A stretch of DNA of 31,308 nucleotides from JANMDS01 sp031430575 (lineage in GTDB: Bacteria > Pseudomonadota > Gammaproteobacteria > Burkholderiales > Casimicrobiaceae). Below, piece by piece: positions 15,211 to 23,124 of this stretch. The notes beneath the pieces are model-generated. The model was not told the origin of the DNA and searched no databases. It saw only the letters and a list, made by a program, of their open reading frames with translations. The first letter of the stretch is position 1. Each line of letters opens with the position of its first letter. The translations under genes and the position numbers were made by a program. Location of the stretch: positions 1 to 31,308 of the forward strand of contig JANPBT010000061.1 in NCBI GenBank assembly GCA_031430575.1, written 5' to 3'.

Positions 15211-15672
15211 TTAACCCTGACGATGACCGTGACCACGGGCGCCGAAAAATAGGCTGCGTGCGGTTTGCTTTTGCTCAGCAGTCAGTGCGTCGCCTAGGGC
15301 TTTGCGCACGGTTTTCATTTCTGCTTTGTGGGCATCGCGGAAGGCACGCATTTGATCTCGAACGACTGCGCGCTCGGTGTTATTTGCGCGGGCAGTTTCA
15401 AAAATTGCTTTAGCTTGGGCGGCCAGGCGCAGCGAGGTTTCTTCAAATGCATTCCAGGCAGGAAGCTGGGCGGCAGTCAAGTTAAGTGCCGTTTTAGCTT
15501 CCGCCAAACGGGCGGCAGGATCTTTAGCAAATTTACCGTGATCGCCGCGCATCCCGAAGCCCGCTTTACCGTATTCGCCACCGGCGCGACCACCACCGTC
15601 GTGAGCAAAGGTAGGCGCGCTAAACGCGGTAGCGCAAAGCAATGTAAGCGCGAATTTCTTGATGGTATTCAT
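15211..15672 (-). CDS. Spy/CpxP-family periplasmic protein
   Basis: 153 residues from ATG 15672, with AAGGA about 8 nt upstream. Signal peptide (IKKFALTLLCATAFSAPTFA|HDGG), then a Gly/His-rich region and an all-helical domain. Two LTxxQ-type motifs, LTAAQLPAW and LTAEQKQTA, define the Spy/CpxP/LTXXQ family of periplasmic chaperones and stress sensors. The His-rich N-terminus and the C-terminal HGHR could bind metal. It is a single gene convergent with ubiB. Confidence 0.83.
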   Translation of the reverse strand: MNTIKKFALTLLCATAFSAPTFAHDGGGRAGGEYGKAGFGMRGDHGKFAKDPAARLAEAKTALNLTAAQLPAWNAFEETSLRLAAQAKAIFETARANNTERAVVRDQMRAFRDAHKAEMKTVRKALGDALTAEQKQTARSLFFGARGHGHRQG

Positions 15673-15812
15673 ATTCAATTTCCTTTTTCAAATCTGTGTG
15701 ACGATCTACACGATGCCACTCAGAGTAAGACGATAACGCGTTGGTTCGCATTTGGTGTCAGTTTTGGGCGACAGATTTGTGTCAGATTGTTACGGGCAGG
15801 TCTTTAATGGCA

Positions 15813-15830
15813 ATACCTGCGGCGCAGATT
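15813..15830 (+). repeat. Dispersed 18-bp repeat, copy 12 (exact)
   Basis: Exact 18-mer in the 179-bp gap between the Spy-like gene start and the end of the Bug gene, 21 bp past the Bug stop (15852). Confidence 0.95.
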
Positions 15831-15851
15831 TTGCTATTTTCAGGCCCGTTT

Positions 15852-16847
15852 TTAATCGAGCTGCGCGCCAGAATCTTTCACAGCCTTTGCCCATTTTGGA
15901 AGCTCTTCGCGCAGAAAGCTCCCAAAGGCTTCGCGGCCGAGATATGCCGGGTCTGCGCCGGATGCGATCATGCGCTCCCGCATCGTGGCGTCTTCCAAAA
16001 TCGCTTTGAAGGCAGCGGAAATTTTGTCGACCACTGCGCTTGGCGTCGCCGCCGGTGCGAGCACGCCGTAAAAGCCAACGACATCGAAGTCTTTAATGCC
16101 GCTTTCAATTAAGGTAGGCACATCGGGTAGCGCGCTACTGCGCACGCGGCTGGTGACGGCCAGTGCCCGCACCTTGCCTGCTTTCGCATAAGAGGCGGCT
16201 TGCGGCACGCTCTCGGCCATGAATTGCACTTGCCCGCCGATGAGATCGGTAAAGGCCGGTGCGCTACCTTTATAAGGCACGTGGGTGAATTGAACGCCGG
16301 TTGCTTTCTCTAACATTTCGGGCACGAGGTGAGAAATGCCGCCCGCACCCGCAGAGCCATAGTTGATTGAGCCGGGCGATTTTTTAGCCAACGCGATGAA
16401 TTCGCCCATGGTCTTGGCTTCGACCTTTGGATTGACGACGACCGCCAGCGGCTGCTGCGCCGTGCGCGCGACGCCGACAAAATCTTTGATCGTGTCGTAC
16501 GACAATTTTTTGTAAAGCGCGGGGTTAATCACCATCGTACCGGTATTGGCCAAGAGCAACGTATGACCGTCGGCGGTTGATCGCGCGACTTCGGCAGCGC
16601 CGATTTGGCCGCCTGCGCCGGGTTTGTAGTCGACGACAACCGTTTGCCCGAGTGCCGTGCCAAGCTTATCAGCCCAGAGCCGCGCGTGCTGATCGAGCGG
16701 GCCGCCTGCAGGGAAACCAATGACCAGCCGGATCGGGCGGGTAGGGTAGGTTTGTGCGAAGCTGGGTGGCGCGAACGCCGCTGCCGCAAGGGTTGCAAAT
16801 AGGCTAGTTAAGAGGGCACGTTTACGCGGATTCATCGGCAATTTCAT
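15852..16847 (-). CDS. Bug-family tripartite tricarboxylate transporter substrate-binding protein (1)
   Basis: 331 residues with a signal peptide (RKRALLTSLFATLAAAAFAPPSFA|QTYP). The mature protein starts with the Bug signature YPTRPIRLVIGFPAGGPLD and has VVVDYKPGAGGQIGAAEVA, GTMVINPALYKKL, INYGSAGAGGISHL and VPYKGSAPAFTDLIGGQVQF. Bug proteins bind carboxylates or related small molecules in the periplasm, usually as orphans without adjacent membrane subunits, as here. ATG 16847 was used; ATG 16835 is also possible. It lies downstream of a BadF-type kinase on the same strand. Confidence 0.9.
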   Translation of the reverse strand: MKLPMNPRKRALLTSLFATLAAAAFAPPSFAQTYPTRPIRLVIGFPAGGPLDQHARLWADKLGTALGQTVVVDYKPGAGGQIGAAEVARSTADGHTLLLANTGTMVINPALYKKLSYDTIKDFVGVARTAQQPLAVVVNPKVEAKTMGEFIALAKKSPGSINYGSAGAGGISHLVPEMLEKATGVQFTHVPYKGSAPAFTDLIGGQVQFMAESVPQAASYAKAGKVRALAVTSRVRSSALPDVPTLIESGIKDFDVVGFYGVLAPAATPSAVVDKISAAFKAILEDATMRERMIASGADPAYLGREAFGSFLREELPKWAKAVKDSGAQLD

Positions 16848-16905
16848 TTGGAGAAAACGTTATTCTAGGCGTAATTTGAGACGTGGAGAATTTCTATTTT
16901 GAGCG

Positions 16906-16922
16906 TACCTGCGGCGCAGATT
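16906..16922 (+). repeat. Dispersed repeat, copy 13 (exact 17-mer)
   Basis: TACCTGCGGCGCAGATT preceded by G. It lies between the kinase stop (16928) and the Bug start (16847), 5 bp past the kinase stop. Confidence 0.93.
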
Positions 16923-16927
16923 TTCGG

Positions 16928-17866
16928 CTATTGCGGGCTGATTTCGAGTGCGAGTAAGGCTGCAGTGTGGTGTGCGAAATGCTCTGCGCGCGAGAGTGGC
17001 ACTTCTGCGGGAAGTTGAGCGCGCACCTGCGCTTCGATAATCGGATGCAGCTTGATGGCACCACCCGCCAGCGCGACGGGCATTGCCCCATATCGCGTGC
17101 ACATCGCATTGGCCAAGCGCGCCAACTCATCGCCCGCGCGGGCGAGAATATCCAAGGCAATCGGGTCTTTGCTTTCGATCGCAGCGCGGGCTACCGCGCG
17201 GGCGAGCGTGCCAATTTCACCGCGTGATTTGCTGTAAAAAAATTCTCGCGAATCATCCCAGCGCTTACCGCCAATTTTTTCAAAAAGCGCAGCGGCGAGG
17301 GGGCTTTTTTTCCATGCGCCGGGGCGCTCGTCTTCGGCGCGCCATACTGCCCGCATTGCCTCTCGGGCAACCCAATAGCCGCCGCCGCCATCGTCGAGCA
17401 ACGCACCGCGGCCGCCGGCCCGATGCAGCGTGCCTGCCGCATCGATATGGGCGGCGATTGAGCCAGTGCCTGCGTAAACGATATGGCCTTCACCAGGCTT
17501 GAAAACAGTGCGAAACGCGAGCTCAATATCTGAGACGAGGCGCACGCGGGCTGGCGTGGGCGTGAGCGATTGTCTAATTAATGCTTGCAAAGGCTCGGTC
17601 GCGGTGCCGAGCCCGGTAAACCCTGCGTAAATGCTGAGCGGCGTGATGGCATTGAGCCGGTGCACTTGCGGTGCCCGTTGTGCGAGTTGTTCCGTCAACT
17701 GCAGCAAGGTGGTGCGAACAAACGCTTGACCATGCTCGGTCATCATCATAAGCCCGGTCAACCCTTCGACTGATCCTTGCGAGATAAGCTCGCGCATTCC
17801 GTCAACGACAGCCCAGCGGGTCGCTGTGCCGCCAGCATCAATGCCAAGCCCGAATTGATCGATCAC
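16928..17866 (-). CDS. BadF/BadG-type ATPase, N-acetylglucosamine-kinase-like
   Basis: 312 residues from GTG 17866, which lies 2 bp past the preceding stop; a longer frame to 17917 is open but lacks family character. It has the ASKHA fold: phosphate-1 motif GLGIDAGGTATRWAVVD (residues 6-22), adenosine/phosphate-2 motif IVYAGTGSIAAH, then GGRGALLDDGGGGYWVAREA, which corresponds to the 'GWGxLLGDEGSGYW' block of the family with D for the usual E-containing step. Members phosphorylate N-acetylglucosamine or related amino sugars, or act as activators of benzoyl-CoA-type reductases. The sugar-kinase reading is favoured by the single-protein layout. The substrate is not deducible. Confidence 0.75.
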   Translation of the reverse strand: MIDQFGLGIDAGGTATRWAVVDGMRELISQGSVEGLTGLMMMTEHGQAFVRTTLLQLTEQLAQRAPQVHRLNAITPLSIYAGFTGLGTATEPLQALIRQSLTPTPARVRLVSDIELAFRTVFKPGEGHIVYAGTGSIAAHIDAAGTLHRAGGRGALLDDGGGGYWVAREAMRAVWRAEDERPGAWKKSPLAAALFEKIGGKRWDDSREFFYSKSRGEIGTLARAVARAAIESKDPIALDILARAGDELARLANAMCTRYGAMPVALAGGAIKLHPIIEAQVRAQLPAEVPLSRAEHFAHHTAALLALEISPQ

Positions 17867-17868
17867 CT

Positions 17869-18339
17869 TTACGCGGGCGCCGAGCGCAACGGGATTAACT
17901 TGCCATCGCGCAGCCAAAATTCCACCCGCAATGTCGCGCTGCCTTTTTCATCTTTAAAGGTATAGCCGATGATCGCCACCCGATCGCCAATCTTGGGCTC
18001 GGCCATATTCCAAGCTTGCATCCGCGTGATGGGCGCAAATTCCACTTCCCAGACTTTATCTTTACGCGTCGGCGGGGTGGCTTTGGCCAACACCGCAGCC
18101 GCATCAATATTGGCCGCTTGCTTCGGGCGTTCGAGGCTAAGCGCAGTCGCTGGCATCGGCTGCTGATTGATCTCCAGCATGATTTCTGCATGCGGGTTTT
18201 GCCATCTTACTTTGCGGATGACCCCTTCTAAATAGATCGGGCGCGTTTCATCAAAGCTGGACCAACCGTGATGCGCTTGCGCGGTGCGGGCTGCGATAAG
18301 CGCAGCTGGCACTACCACTAAAAAGGTGCGACGATGCAT
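17869..18339 (-). CDS. DUF6152-family exported protein
   Basis: 156 residues from ATG 18339, preceded by AAGGAAATCATC. Signal peptide (HRRTFLVVVPAALIAARTAQA|HHGW). The mature N-terminus HHGWSSFDETRPIYLEGVI, then VRWQNPHAEIMLEI, WEVEFAPITRMQ and IGDRVAIIGYTFKDEK, fits DUF6152, a small beta-rich periplasmic family. The exposed HH at the mature N-terminus resembles copper-binding amino-terminal histidine motifs, which is inference only. A DUF6644 membrane protein lies directly upstream. Confidence 0.7.
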   Translation of the reverse strand: MHRRTFLVVVPAALIAARTAQAHHGWSSFDETRPIYLEGVIRKVRWQNPHAEIMLEINQQPMPATALSLERPKQAANIDAAAVLAKATPPTRKDKVWEVEFAPITRMQAWNMAEPKIGDRVAIIGYTFKDEKGSATLRVEFWLRDGKLIPLRSAPA

Positions 18340-18358
18340 GATGATTTCCTTTCGGTTT

Positions 18359-18865
18359 TTAAACATAAGCGATCCAGCGCCCACAGGCGACAACAGCGAG
18401 CCACATCAAAATCGATGCTGCAGCTTGCGCCCGGGTGAGCGCGTTGCTGCTATCAACTTTACCTCGGCTATGCAGGATTGCAGCATTAGTGCCAATGCAG
18501 AACAGAATCACCAATTTAATGATGAATGCGCGATTGGAAATCATATCACTCGCCCGCGCGAGAAACATCAAGCTGCCAGTGAGCGCGGCGAGTGAAAATC
18601 CTGCGAGCGTCCACGGTAGAAGTGTGCGCAAAAGTAAACCACTGGATGCCAACGCACTACGACGAATGATACTGAAGTCAACCACAATGATTGAGCCAAA
18701 GACCATCGCGATTGCCATGATATGCAGCGTCTCGAGCGTGGGATAGGCAAATGGGGAGCTGCGCAGCCAGACCGCAAACGGCCATTGCTGCAAGGCATCG
18801 ATGGGTGTCAATTGCGGCGTCCAGAGGCACAAAAAGTGCCCAATCTGCGCCGCAGGTATGGCCAA
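18359..18865 (-). CDS. DUF6644-like multi-pass membrane protein with repeat-derived N-terminus
   Basis: 168 residues if read from TTG 18865, which lies 3 bp past the preceding stop. FAVWLRSSPFAYPTLETLHI is followed by four hydrophobic segments (IMAIAMVFGSIIVVDFSII; LLPWTLAGFSLAALTGSLMF; AFIIKLVILFCIGTNAAIL; AASILMWLAVVACGRWIAY). The family start is normally near the WL..S..AYP..E..H motif. The first residues, MAIPAAQI, are encoded by an exact dispersed-repeat copy. No Shine-Dalgarno sequence is visible, so the real start may be a later codon such as a TTG near 18835. The stop is 19 bp before the DUF6152 start. The function is unknown. Confidence 0.65.
   Translation of the reverse strand: MAIPAAQIGHFLCLWTPQLTPIDALQQWPFAVWLRSSPFAYPTLETLHIMAIAMVFGSIIVVDFSIIRRSALASSGLLLRTLLPWTLAGFSLAALTGSLMFLARASDMISNRAFIIKLVILFCIGTNAAILHSRGKVDSSNALTRAQAAASILMWLAVVACGRWIAYV
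18842..18859 (-). repeat. Dispersed 18-bp repeat, copy 14 (exact), at a gene start
   Basis: Exact 18-mer beginning 6 bp inside the apparent TTG start of the DUF6644-like gene, read as IPAAQI (residues 3-8). Confidence 0.95.
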
Positions 18866-18868
18866 ATT

Positions 18869-20002
18869 TTATTCATTGCGCCACTTCCGTACGTCTCCAC
18901 CAATCGCGTAAGCATCGAAGGCATTCGGATTTGTCGGATTACTTTCGCGTTTTACGATTCTGATTTTGTTGACGTAACGCCCGAGCGCATCGACGTGCTT
19001 CCAACTCGCGCCACCGTCTTGGGTTTGGTAGCCGCCGTTAGTCGTGCCAACCCAGCCTGAATTTGCGTCAGCAAACGCTATGCCAAATTGCCTGACCGCA
19101 TGGAGATCGACCAGTTTGATTTCATTCCATGTGTTGCCGCCGTCGGTCGTTTTGGCAACGTAGCGCTGAGAGTTGGTCTTATCTTGATCGTAGTTCTGAA
19201 TCGTCACATAGCCGATTTCGCGCGTTGGGAACGATGCTTTCCAAGTAATTTCAAAGCGGCGATTGGATTGGTAGACCGTTTTCCAGGTCGCACCTCCATC
19301 TTTAGTCCTGATGATTTTGGCGTTAGATGTCGCGGAGTTAGCAGCGGACGCGCCCATCACAATGCCGACGTTTTCATCAAAAAACTTGACGTCTAGCACC
19401 ATCGCTGTATGGGCGGAGATATCAATGCTTCGCCACGATTTTCCGCCATTCATTGACCGCATGAGAAAAGCCGGGCCGCCCACGCGCCCAGCAGCGTGCA
19501 CCATAGTGCGGGTTTGTAGATTGCCGGCGTTGATAAATTGAGTGGTCACAATATCAATTGCGCAAAGGCCTTTAACCTTTGGGCCATCAATCCCGGTCAC
19601 CGCCTGCCAAGTGTCGCCGCCATCGTGGGTTTCGTAAAGTGGCGTTTCGTCCTTTACGCCGGGAAAGTAGTCTGTACCAATATTGCCTGCGAAGCCATGC
19701 TTTTCATCGACGAAGGCAATGGTGCGAAAGTAGGTGCCGGGTTTATTGGCGACTTCTTGCCACGTTGTTCCAGAGTCGCGAGTGCGATAAATTTTTCCGT
19801 CGCCATTGACGTAAAACCCGATTTTTTCATTGACGAAATAAATATCGTCTTGCTTGCCCCGAAAACTTGCCGTGTCAAGTTTTGTCCACGCAGCTGTTGG
19901 CGATAGGGTTAGCGGCGGTGAGGCCAGTGGCCGATGTGCGCACGCCGTCACGGCGAGTGAAATTACGGCAACATTCCAGAAGTGATTTTTGATGAAACGC
20001 AT
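18869..20002 (-). CDS. Ycf48/BNR-repeat beta-propeller lipoprotein
   Basis: 377 residues from ATG 20002; ATG 20032 would add ten residues. Lipoprotein signal FIKNHFWNVAVISLAVTAC with Cys 22 as the lipidation site. It contains at least five Asp-box/BNR-like turns (RTRDSGTTWQEV, ETHDGGDTWQAV, RSMNGGKSWRSI, RTKDGGATWKTV, KTTDGGNTWNEI, QTQDGGASWKHV), each at a propeller blade, and 'GFYVNGDGKIY' and 'GWVGTTNGG' strands. This resembles Ycf48-type photosystem-assembly factors and related non-photosynthetic propellers. I infer an envelope binding protein rather than a sialidase, because no catalytic FRIP motif is seen. Confidence 0.8.
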   Translation of the reverse strand: MRFIKNHFWNVAVISLAVTACAHRPLASPPLTLSPTAAWTKLDTASFRGKQDDIYFVNEKIGFYVNGDGKIYRTRDSGTTWQEVANKPGTYFRTIAFVDEKHGFAGNIGTDYFPGVKDETPLYETHDGGDTWQAVTGIDGPKVKGLCAIDIVTTQFINAGNLQTRTMVHAAGRVGGPAFLMRSMNGGKSWRSIDISAHTAMVLDVKFFDENVGIVMGASAANSATSNAKIIRTKDGGATWKTVYQSNRRFEITWKASFPTREIGYVTIQNYDQDKTNSQRYVAKTTDGGNTWNEIKLVDLHAVRQFGIAFADANSGWVGTTNGGYQTQDGGASWKHVDALGRYVNKIRIVKRESNPTNPNAFDAYAIGGDVRKWRNE

Positions 20003-20042
20003 TGGTGACTTTTTTTTCGTCCAAATTGACATTCGAGTTAGT

Positions 20043-20513
20043 TTAGAAGAGCCCATGCCGGCGACGCAAGGCATCTATTTGTACGACCCGGGCAGGACGA
20101 TCAAACAGGGTGTAGAGGGCTTTCCAATCTGCGAGCATCATCCAAGGTAGATCGTCGTCGATTTCGATGTTTTGAGGATCGAATTCCCAGCGGATTCTCA
20201 TGCCAAGTTTCATGACTGCAATCCCGGCCATGACGTCCATTTGCGTACCGTCTTTTGCAATGAACGTTGCGAATTGATCCGAGGCATAAACGTTGCTGGA
20301 AATTCGGGGTGTTTTTTGGACGTGCGGCACGACTCGCGCGCAAAAAACGCTGAAATCTGCGGGTGTGGTCACGATGTCTAAATCGTCTGGCGTGTGGAGA
20401 TTATCGTATCGCCACAGCAAGGAAGAGCCGCCGATACCCCAACATAGCCCTTCTAGTCGGGGTGCAATCTGGCGTGCAAGCTGGATTGATTTTGGATCGG
20501 GGCGGCGCTTCAT
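20043..20513 (-). CDS. Nucleotidyltransferase-like protein
   Basis: 156 residues from ATG 20513. The N-terminal part has LCWGIGGSSLLWRYDNLHTP followed by DDLDIVTTPADF. This gives the G-G-S ... D-x-D pattern of the pol-beta nucleotidyltransferase fold found in small MNT/AbiEii-like enzymes. A further acidic residue in TQMDVMAGIAVM could be the third carboxylate. MLADWKALYTLFDRPARV resembles the helical end seen in such proteins. No antitoxin-like gene is adjacent, so a toxin-antitoxin role is not supported. It ends 40 bp before the Ycf48-like gene. Confidence 0.55.
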   Translation of the reverse strand: MKRRPDPKSIQLARQIAPRLEGLCWGIGGSSLLWRYDNLHTPDDLDIVTTPADFSVFCARVVPHVQKTPRISSNVYASDQFATFIAKDGTQMDVMAGIAVMKLGMRIRWEFDPQNIEIDDDLPWMMLADWKALYTLFDRPARVVQIDALRRRHGLF

Positions 20514-20966
20514 GTCGTCATTGTGCCAAGCAATTTGAAGAGTTGAGGGACGATCGATTTTGTGCCGGATTCAGTGGTAATTTGCGAGTCGGCTTCGGGA
20601 CGGTCGTGGCGTGCTGGTTGCAATGATGTGCGTATTCATTTGCGGTCTATTAACGGATCGGTCGTTTTCAATACGTAGGAATTTTTCCCGATTATTTGGG
20701 CAAAATTTTGAGAAATGACCGTTCATCAACTGAAAAGCGCCGTTTATCTGTAATTACCCTCAATGCAAAAGAAATGACTTGACGGTCATAAAACGACTAA
20801 GGTAAAGTAAAGTGACTGATTGGTGCGTAAATTATCTCGTCTGAAGCTTGTAAGGCGATGTGCCTTTATCAGCAAAGTTGCACAAGACCGCAACTTATTC
20901 ATATGCAACCTGCCCATTTTGGTGTCCAAAACACCACCTTTTCTACCCGTCAATTTGGAGACTTAT
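20514..20966. other. 453-bp upstream region of the fasciclin gene
   Basis: Contains a promoter (20779-20808), an 8-bp inverted repeat flanking and entering its -35 box (20715-20722 and 20782-20789), and a leader of about 150 nt. The open frame from 20820 is fused in frame to the fasciclin gene but lacks a ribosome-binding site. No separate gene is supported. Confidence 0.5.
20779..20808 (+). promoter_or_regulatory. Putative sigma-70 promoter of the fasciclin gene
   Basis: TTGACG (20779-20784), an 18-bp spacer and TAAAGT (20803-20808). An exact inverted repeat, ATGACCGT (20715-20722) with ACGGTCAT (20782-20789), overlaps the -35 element, as an operator would. The start codon is about 160 bp downstream. 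Confidence 0.5.
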
Positions 20967-21926
20967 ATGCTCACTATCTCGATCCATCGCCCACTGCGTG
21001 CCGCAATTGCCGCTTGCGCAGCCATATTCATAAGCCATGCGTCGTTTGCAACCACCTTGCAGGGTGATCCAACGAAAAACATCGTTGAAATCGCAAAATC
21101 AGCCGGTTCGTTTACAACCTTACTTGCGGCAGTTGATGCCGCTGGGCTTACAGCGGCGCTCGCTGGAAACGATCAGCTAACCGTTTTTGCCCCAACGGAT
21201 GCAGCCTTTGCTAAGCTGCCTGCCGGCACGGTCGAAGCGCTGCTAAAAGACATCCCGACTTTGAAATCAATTTTGCTCTATCACGTATCTCCGGGCCGGC
21301 AATCCGGCTCGCGCTTGCAGCGCGCAACTACGACGGAGACCTTGCAAGGCTCGCCCGTTATCGTTGTGCGGGAAACACCAGGATACTTCACCAATAGCCG
21401 CTCGGGAAAGGTTTCCGTTAACGGCGTCAACGTTGCTGCAACCAATATCGCGGCAAAAAATGGCATGATTCACGTGCTTGATGAAGTGTTGCTACCGGCA
21501 AAAGACACGCCAAAAAATATTATGAGCTTAGTGGATGTGCTTAAGGTTGATGGCCGGTTTAAAACGCTCATCGCAGCACTTGATGCGACTGGGCTCACCA
21601 GCGCGGTCGCGACCCCGGGCGAATTCACGTTGTTTGCCCCAACTGATTCCGCGTTTGCAAAATTACCTGAAGGCACCGTCGCAGCGCTATTGAAAGATTT
21701 GCCAACGCTGCGCAGCATCCTGCTTTATCACGTGCTCGGTCAAGAAGTGGATAGCCGAGATTTGCTTTTACATACGAAACTCAATACGCTGCAAGGAAAG
21801 CAAATTGAAGTTTCTTACCAAGTCGATGGCGTAAAAGTCAACCGCCAAAGCTTTATCAACAATGATTTGCAATCACCCAACGGCATTGTTCACGTCATTG
21901 ATTCAGTTTTATTGCCACCGCAATAA
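20967..21926 (+). CDS. Exported protein with two fasciclin (FAS1) domains
   Basis: 319 residues from ATG 20967, chosen because GGAG lies 6 nt upstream and a signal peptide follows (RAAIAACAAIFISHASFA|TTLQ). The two FAS1 domains run about 35-175 and 180-319. Each has the H1-like segment LTVFAPTDAAFAKLP / FTLFAPTDSAFAKLPEGTV and the H2-like LLYHV ... GMIHVLDEVLLP / GIVHVIDSVLLPP. FAS1 proteins mediate adhesion or binding at the cell surface. The gene is monocistronic, with its own promoter and a strong terminator. Confidence 0.9.
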   Translation: MLTISIHRPLRAAIAACAAIFISHASFATTLQGDPTKNIVEIAKSAGSFTTLLAAVDAAGLTAALAGNDQLTVFAPTDAAFAKLPAGTVEALLKDIPTLKSILLYHVSPGRQSGSRLQRATTTETLQGSPVIVVRETPGYFTNSRSGKVSVNGVNVAATNIAAKNGMIHVLDEVLLPAKDTPKNIMSLVDVLKVDGRFKTLIAALDATGLTSAVATPGEFTLFAPTDSAFAKLPEGTVAALLKDLPTLRSILLYHVLGQEVDSRDLLLHTKLNTLQGKQIEVSYQVDGVKVNRQSFINNDLQSPNGIVHVIDSVLLPPQ

Positions 21927-21945
21927 GCTGTTGCAATCAAAAAAA

Positions 21946-21975
21946 GCCCCAGCGCGTCAGCTGGGGCTTTTTTTT
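21946..21975. terminator. Rho-independent terminator after the fasciclin gene
   Basis: Perfect stem GCCCCAGC / GCTGGGGC, loop GCGTCA, eight T at the 3' end, and a run of A before it. It can therefore serve both the fasciclin gene and the convergent Bug gene. Confidence 0.95.
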
Positions 21976-21978
21976 CGC

Positions 21979-21996
21979 ATACCTGCGGCGCAGATT
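21979..21996 (+). repeat. Dispersed 18-bp repeat, copy 15 (exact)
   Basis: Exact 18-mer immediately after the terminator T-run, in the gap between the convergent fasciclin and Bug genes. Confidence 0.95.
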
Positions 21997-22036
21997 TACG
22001 CAAAAACTAGCGTCTTGGCGTGTCTGCAGCTTAGGT

Positions 22037-23023
22037 TCATTGCGCGACTAAGTTAATTGATTTCGCGATTGCAGCGCCGGTCATGGCTTCTTTTTTGTAG
22101 AAGCTATCCAACTGCACAAGGCTCATTGGCTCGGCGATGACCGTGCCCGAGGTTTCAATGGTTTTGCGCGTCTCGGGATTTGCCAATCCGGCGTAAACGG
22201 CTTTGTGAATTGCCGCGATCTGGGCATCTGGCGTTTTCGCGCTGGCTTGCACGCCAATCCAGATGCTGAACTGGAAGTCTTCAAAGCCTTTGGTATTGCG
22301 TGCTGGCACGAGTTTGGGCAAGCGAGGGATAGATTGCGGCGATGCAATCGCGAGCGCTTTGATTTGCCCGTTGTCAATTGCACCAAGCACAGGGCCAACG
22401 AGTGGGACGATTGCGAAATCAATCACCCCACCCATTAAATCTTTAAGATACGGAGCGAGGCCGTTGTAAGGAGCATGCAAGCCTTTGCCGCCCGCGATTT
22501 GAAGCGCTTTTTCGGACATGAGGTGATAAAGTGAGCCGATTCCGGTCGAACCAAAGCTCAAGGGTTTTTCTGATTTTTTAACTAACGCAACAAACTCCTC
22601 TAGCGTGTTAACCGGCAGATCTTTTCTAACTGCGATCGCGATCGGCGTATGACCAACGAGTGCAGCCATCCGCACGTCTTCGGGCTTGTTTTTTGCGGCG
22701 GCGATTCCCAATGGGGTGTAAATCAGCTCCAACGGTGAGCCCGCCATGATCGTGTAGCCATCGGGCGTTGCATTTGCTGCGCGCAAAACTCCCAAAGAGC
22801 CGCCAACACCAACTACATTTTCGACAATGACGTTTTGCCCTAACGATTCCGCCATGCCTTTGGCCACCAGGCGGCCGAGAACATCGGAGCCGCCGCCCGC
22901 GGGGAAAGCGACGATCATGGTCAAGGGTTTGCTTGGGAAGTTCTGTGCGCTCACGACGGAAGATAGCGTGGTCACAGCGATTACGGCACTAGCCACGAGT
23001 AAGGTTTTGATTGCGAGATTCAT
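22037..23023 (-). CDS. Bug-family tripartite tricarboxylate transporter substrate-binding protein (2)
   Basis: 328 residues. AAGGAG lies 5 nt before ATG 23023. Signal peptide (KTLLVASAVIAVTTLSSVVSA|QNFP), then FPSKPLTMIVAFPAGGGSDV, VIVENVVGVGGSLGVLRAA, LSFGSTGIGSLYHLMSEKAL and APYNGLAPYLKDLMGGVIDF. These are the Bug binding-protein blocks. It is quite divergent from the first Bug protein in the window, so the ligand probably differs. No TctA/TctB membrane genes are nearby. It lies 102 bp downstream of the dadA-like gene on the same strand, so co-transcription from the riboswitch promoter is possible. Confidence 0.9.
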   Translation of the reverse strand: MNLAIKTLLVASAVIAVTTLSSVVSAQNFPSKPLTMIVAFPAGGGSDVLGRLVAKGMAESLGQNVIVENVVGVGGSLGVLRAANATPDGYTIMAGSPLELIYTPLGIAAAKNKPEDVRMAALVGHTPIAIAVRKDLPVNTLEEFVALVKKSEKPLSFGSTGIGSLYHLMSEKALQIAGGKGLHAPYNGLAPYLKDLMGGVIDFAIVPLVGPVLGAIDNGQIKALAIASPQSIPRLPKLVPARNTKGFEDFQFSIWIGVQASAKTPDAQIAAIHKAVYAGLANPETRKTIETSGTVIAEPMSLVQLDSFYKKEAMTGAAIAKSINLVAQ

Positions 23024-23124
23024 AGTTGCTCCTTAGGTTTTAATATTTGAATTTACGGCGGTATTAGTCGGGTTAGGCAGCATCGTTACTGACCGGGCAA
23101 CGTGCCTTGTTGTAGTGGGTTGAT

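Noticed and set aside
20353..20368. AAATCTGCGGGTGTGG as an eroded minus-orientation copy
   Set aside because: The match stops after AAATCTGCG and the palindrome core is missing.
20043..20513. Toxin-antitoxin module based on the nucleotidyltransferase-like gene
   Set aside because: No HEPN or other partner gene lies next to it; the next gene is a Ycf48-like lipoprotein.
20820..20966. N-terminal extension of the fasciclin protein
   Set aside because: GGAG and a clean signal peptide support ATG 20967. The extension would bury the signal peptide.
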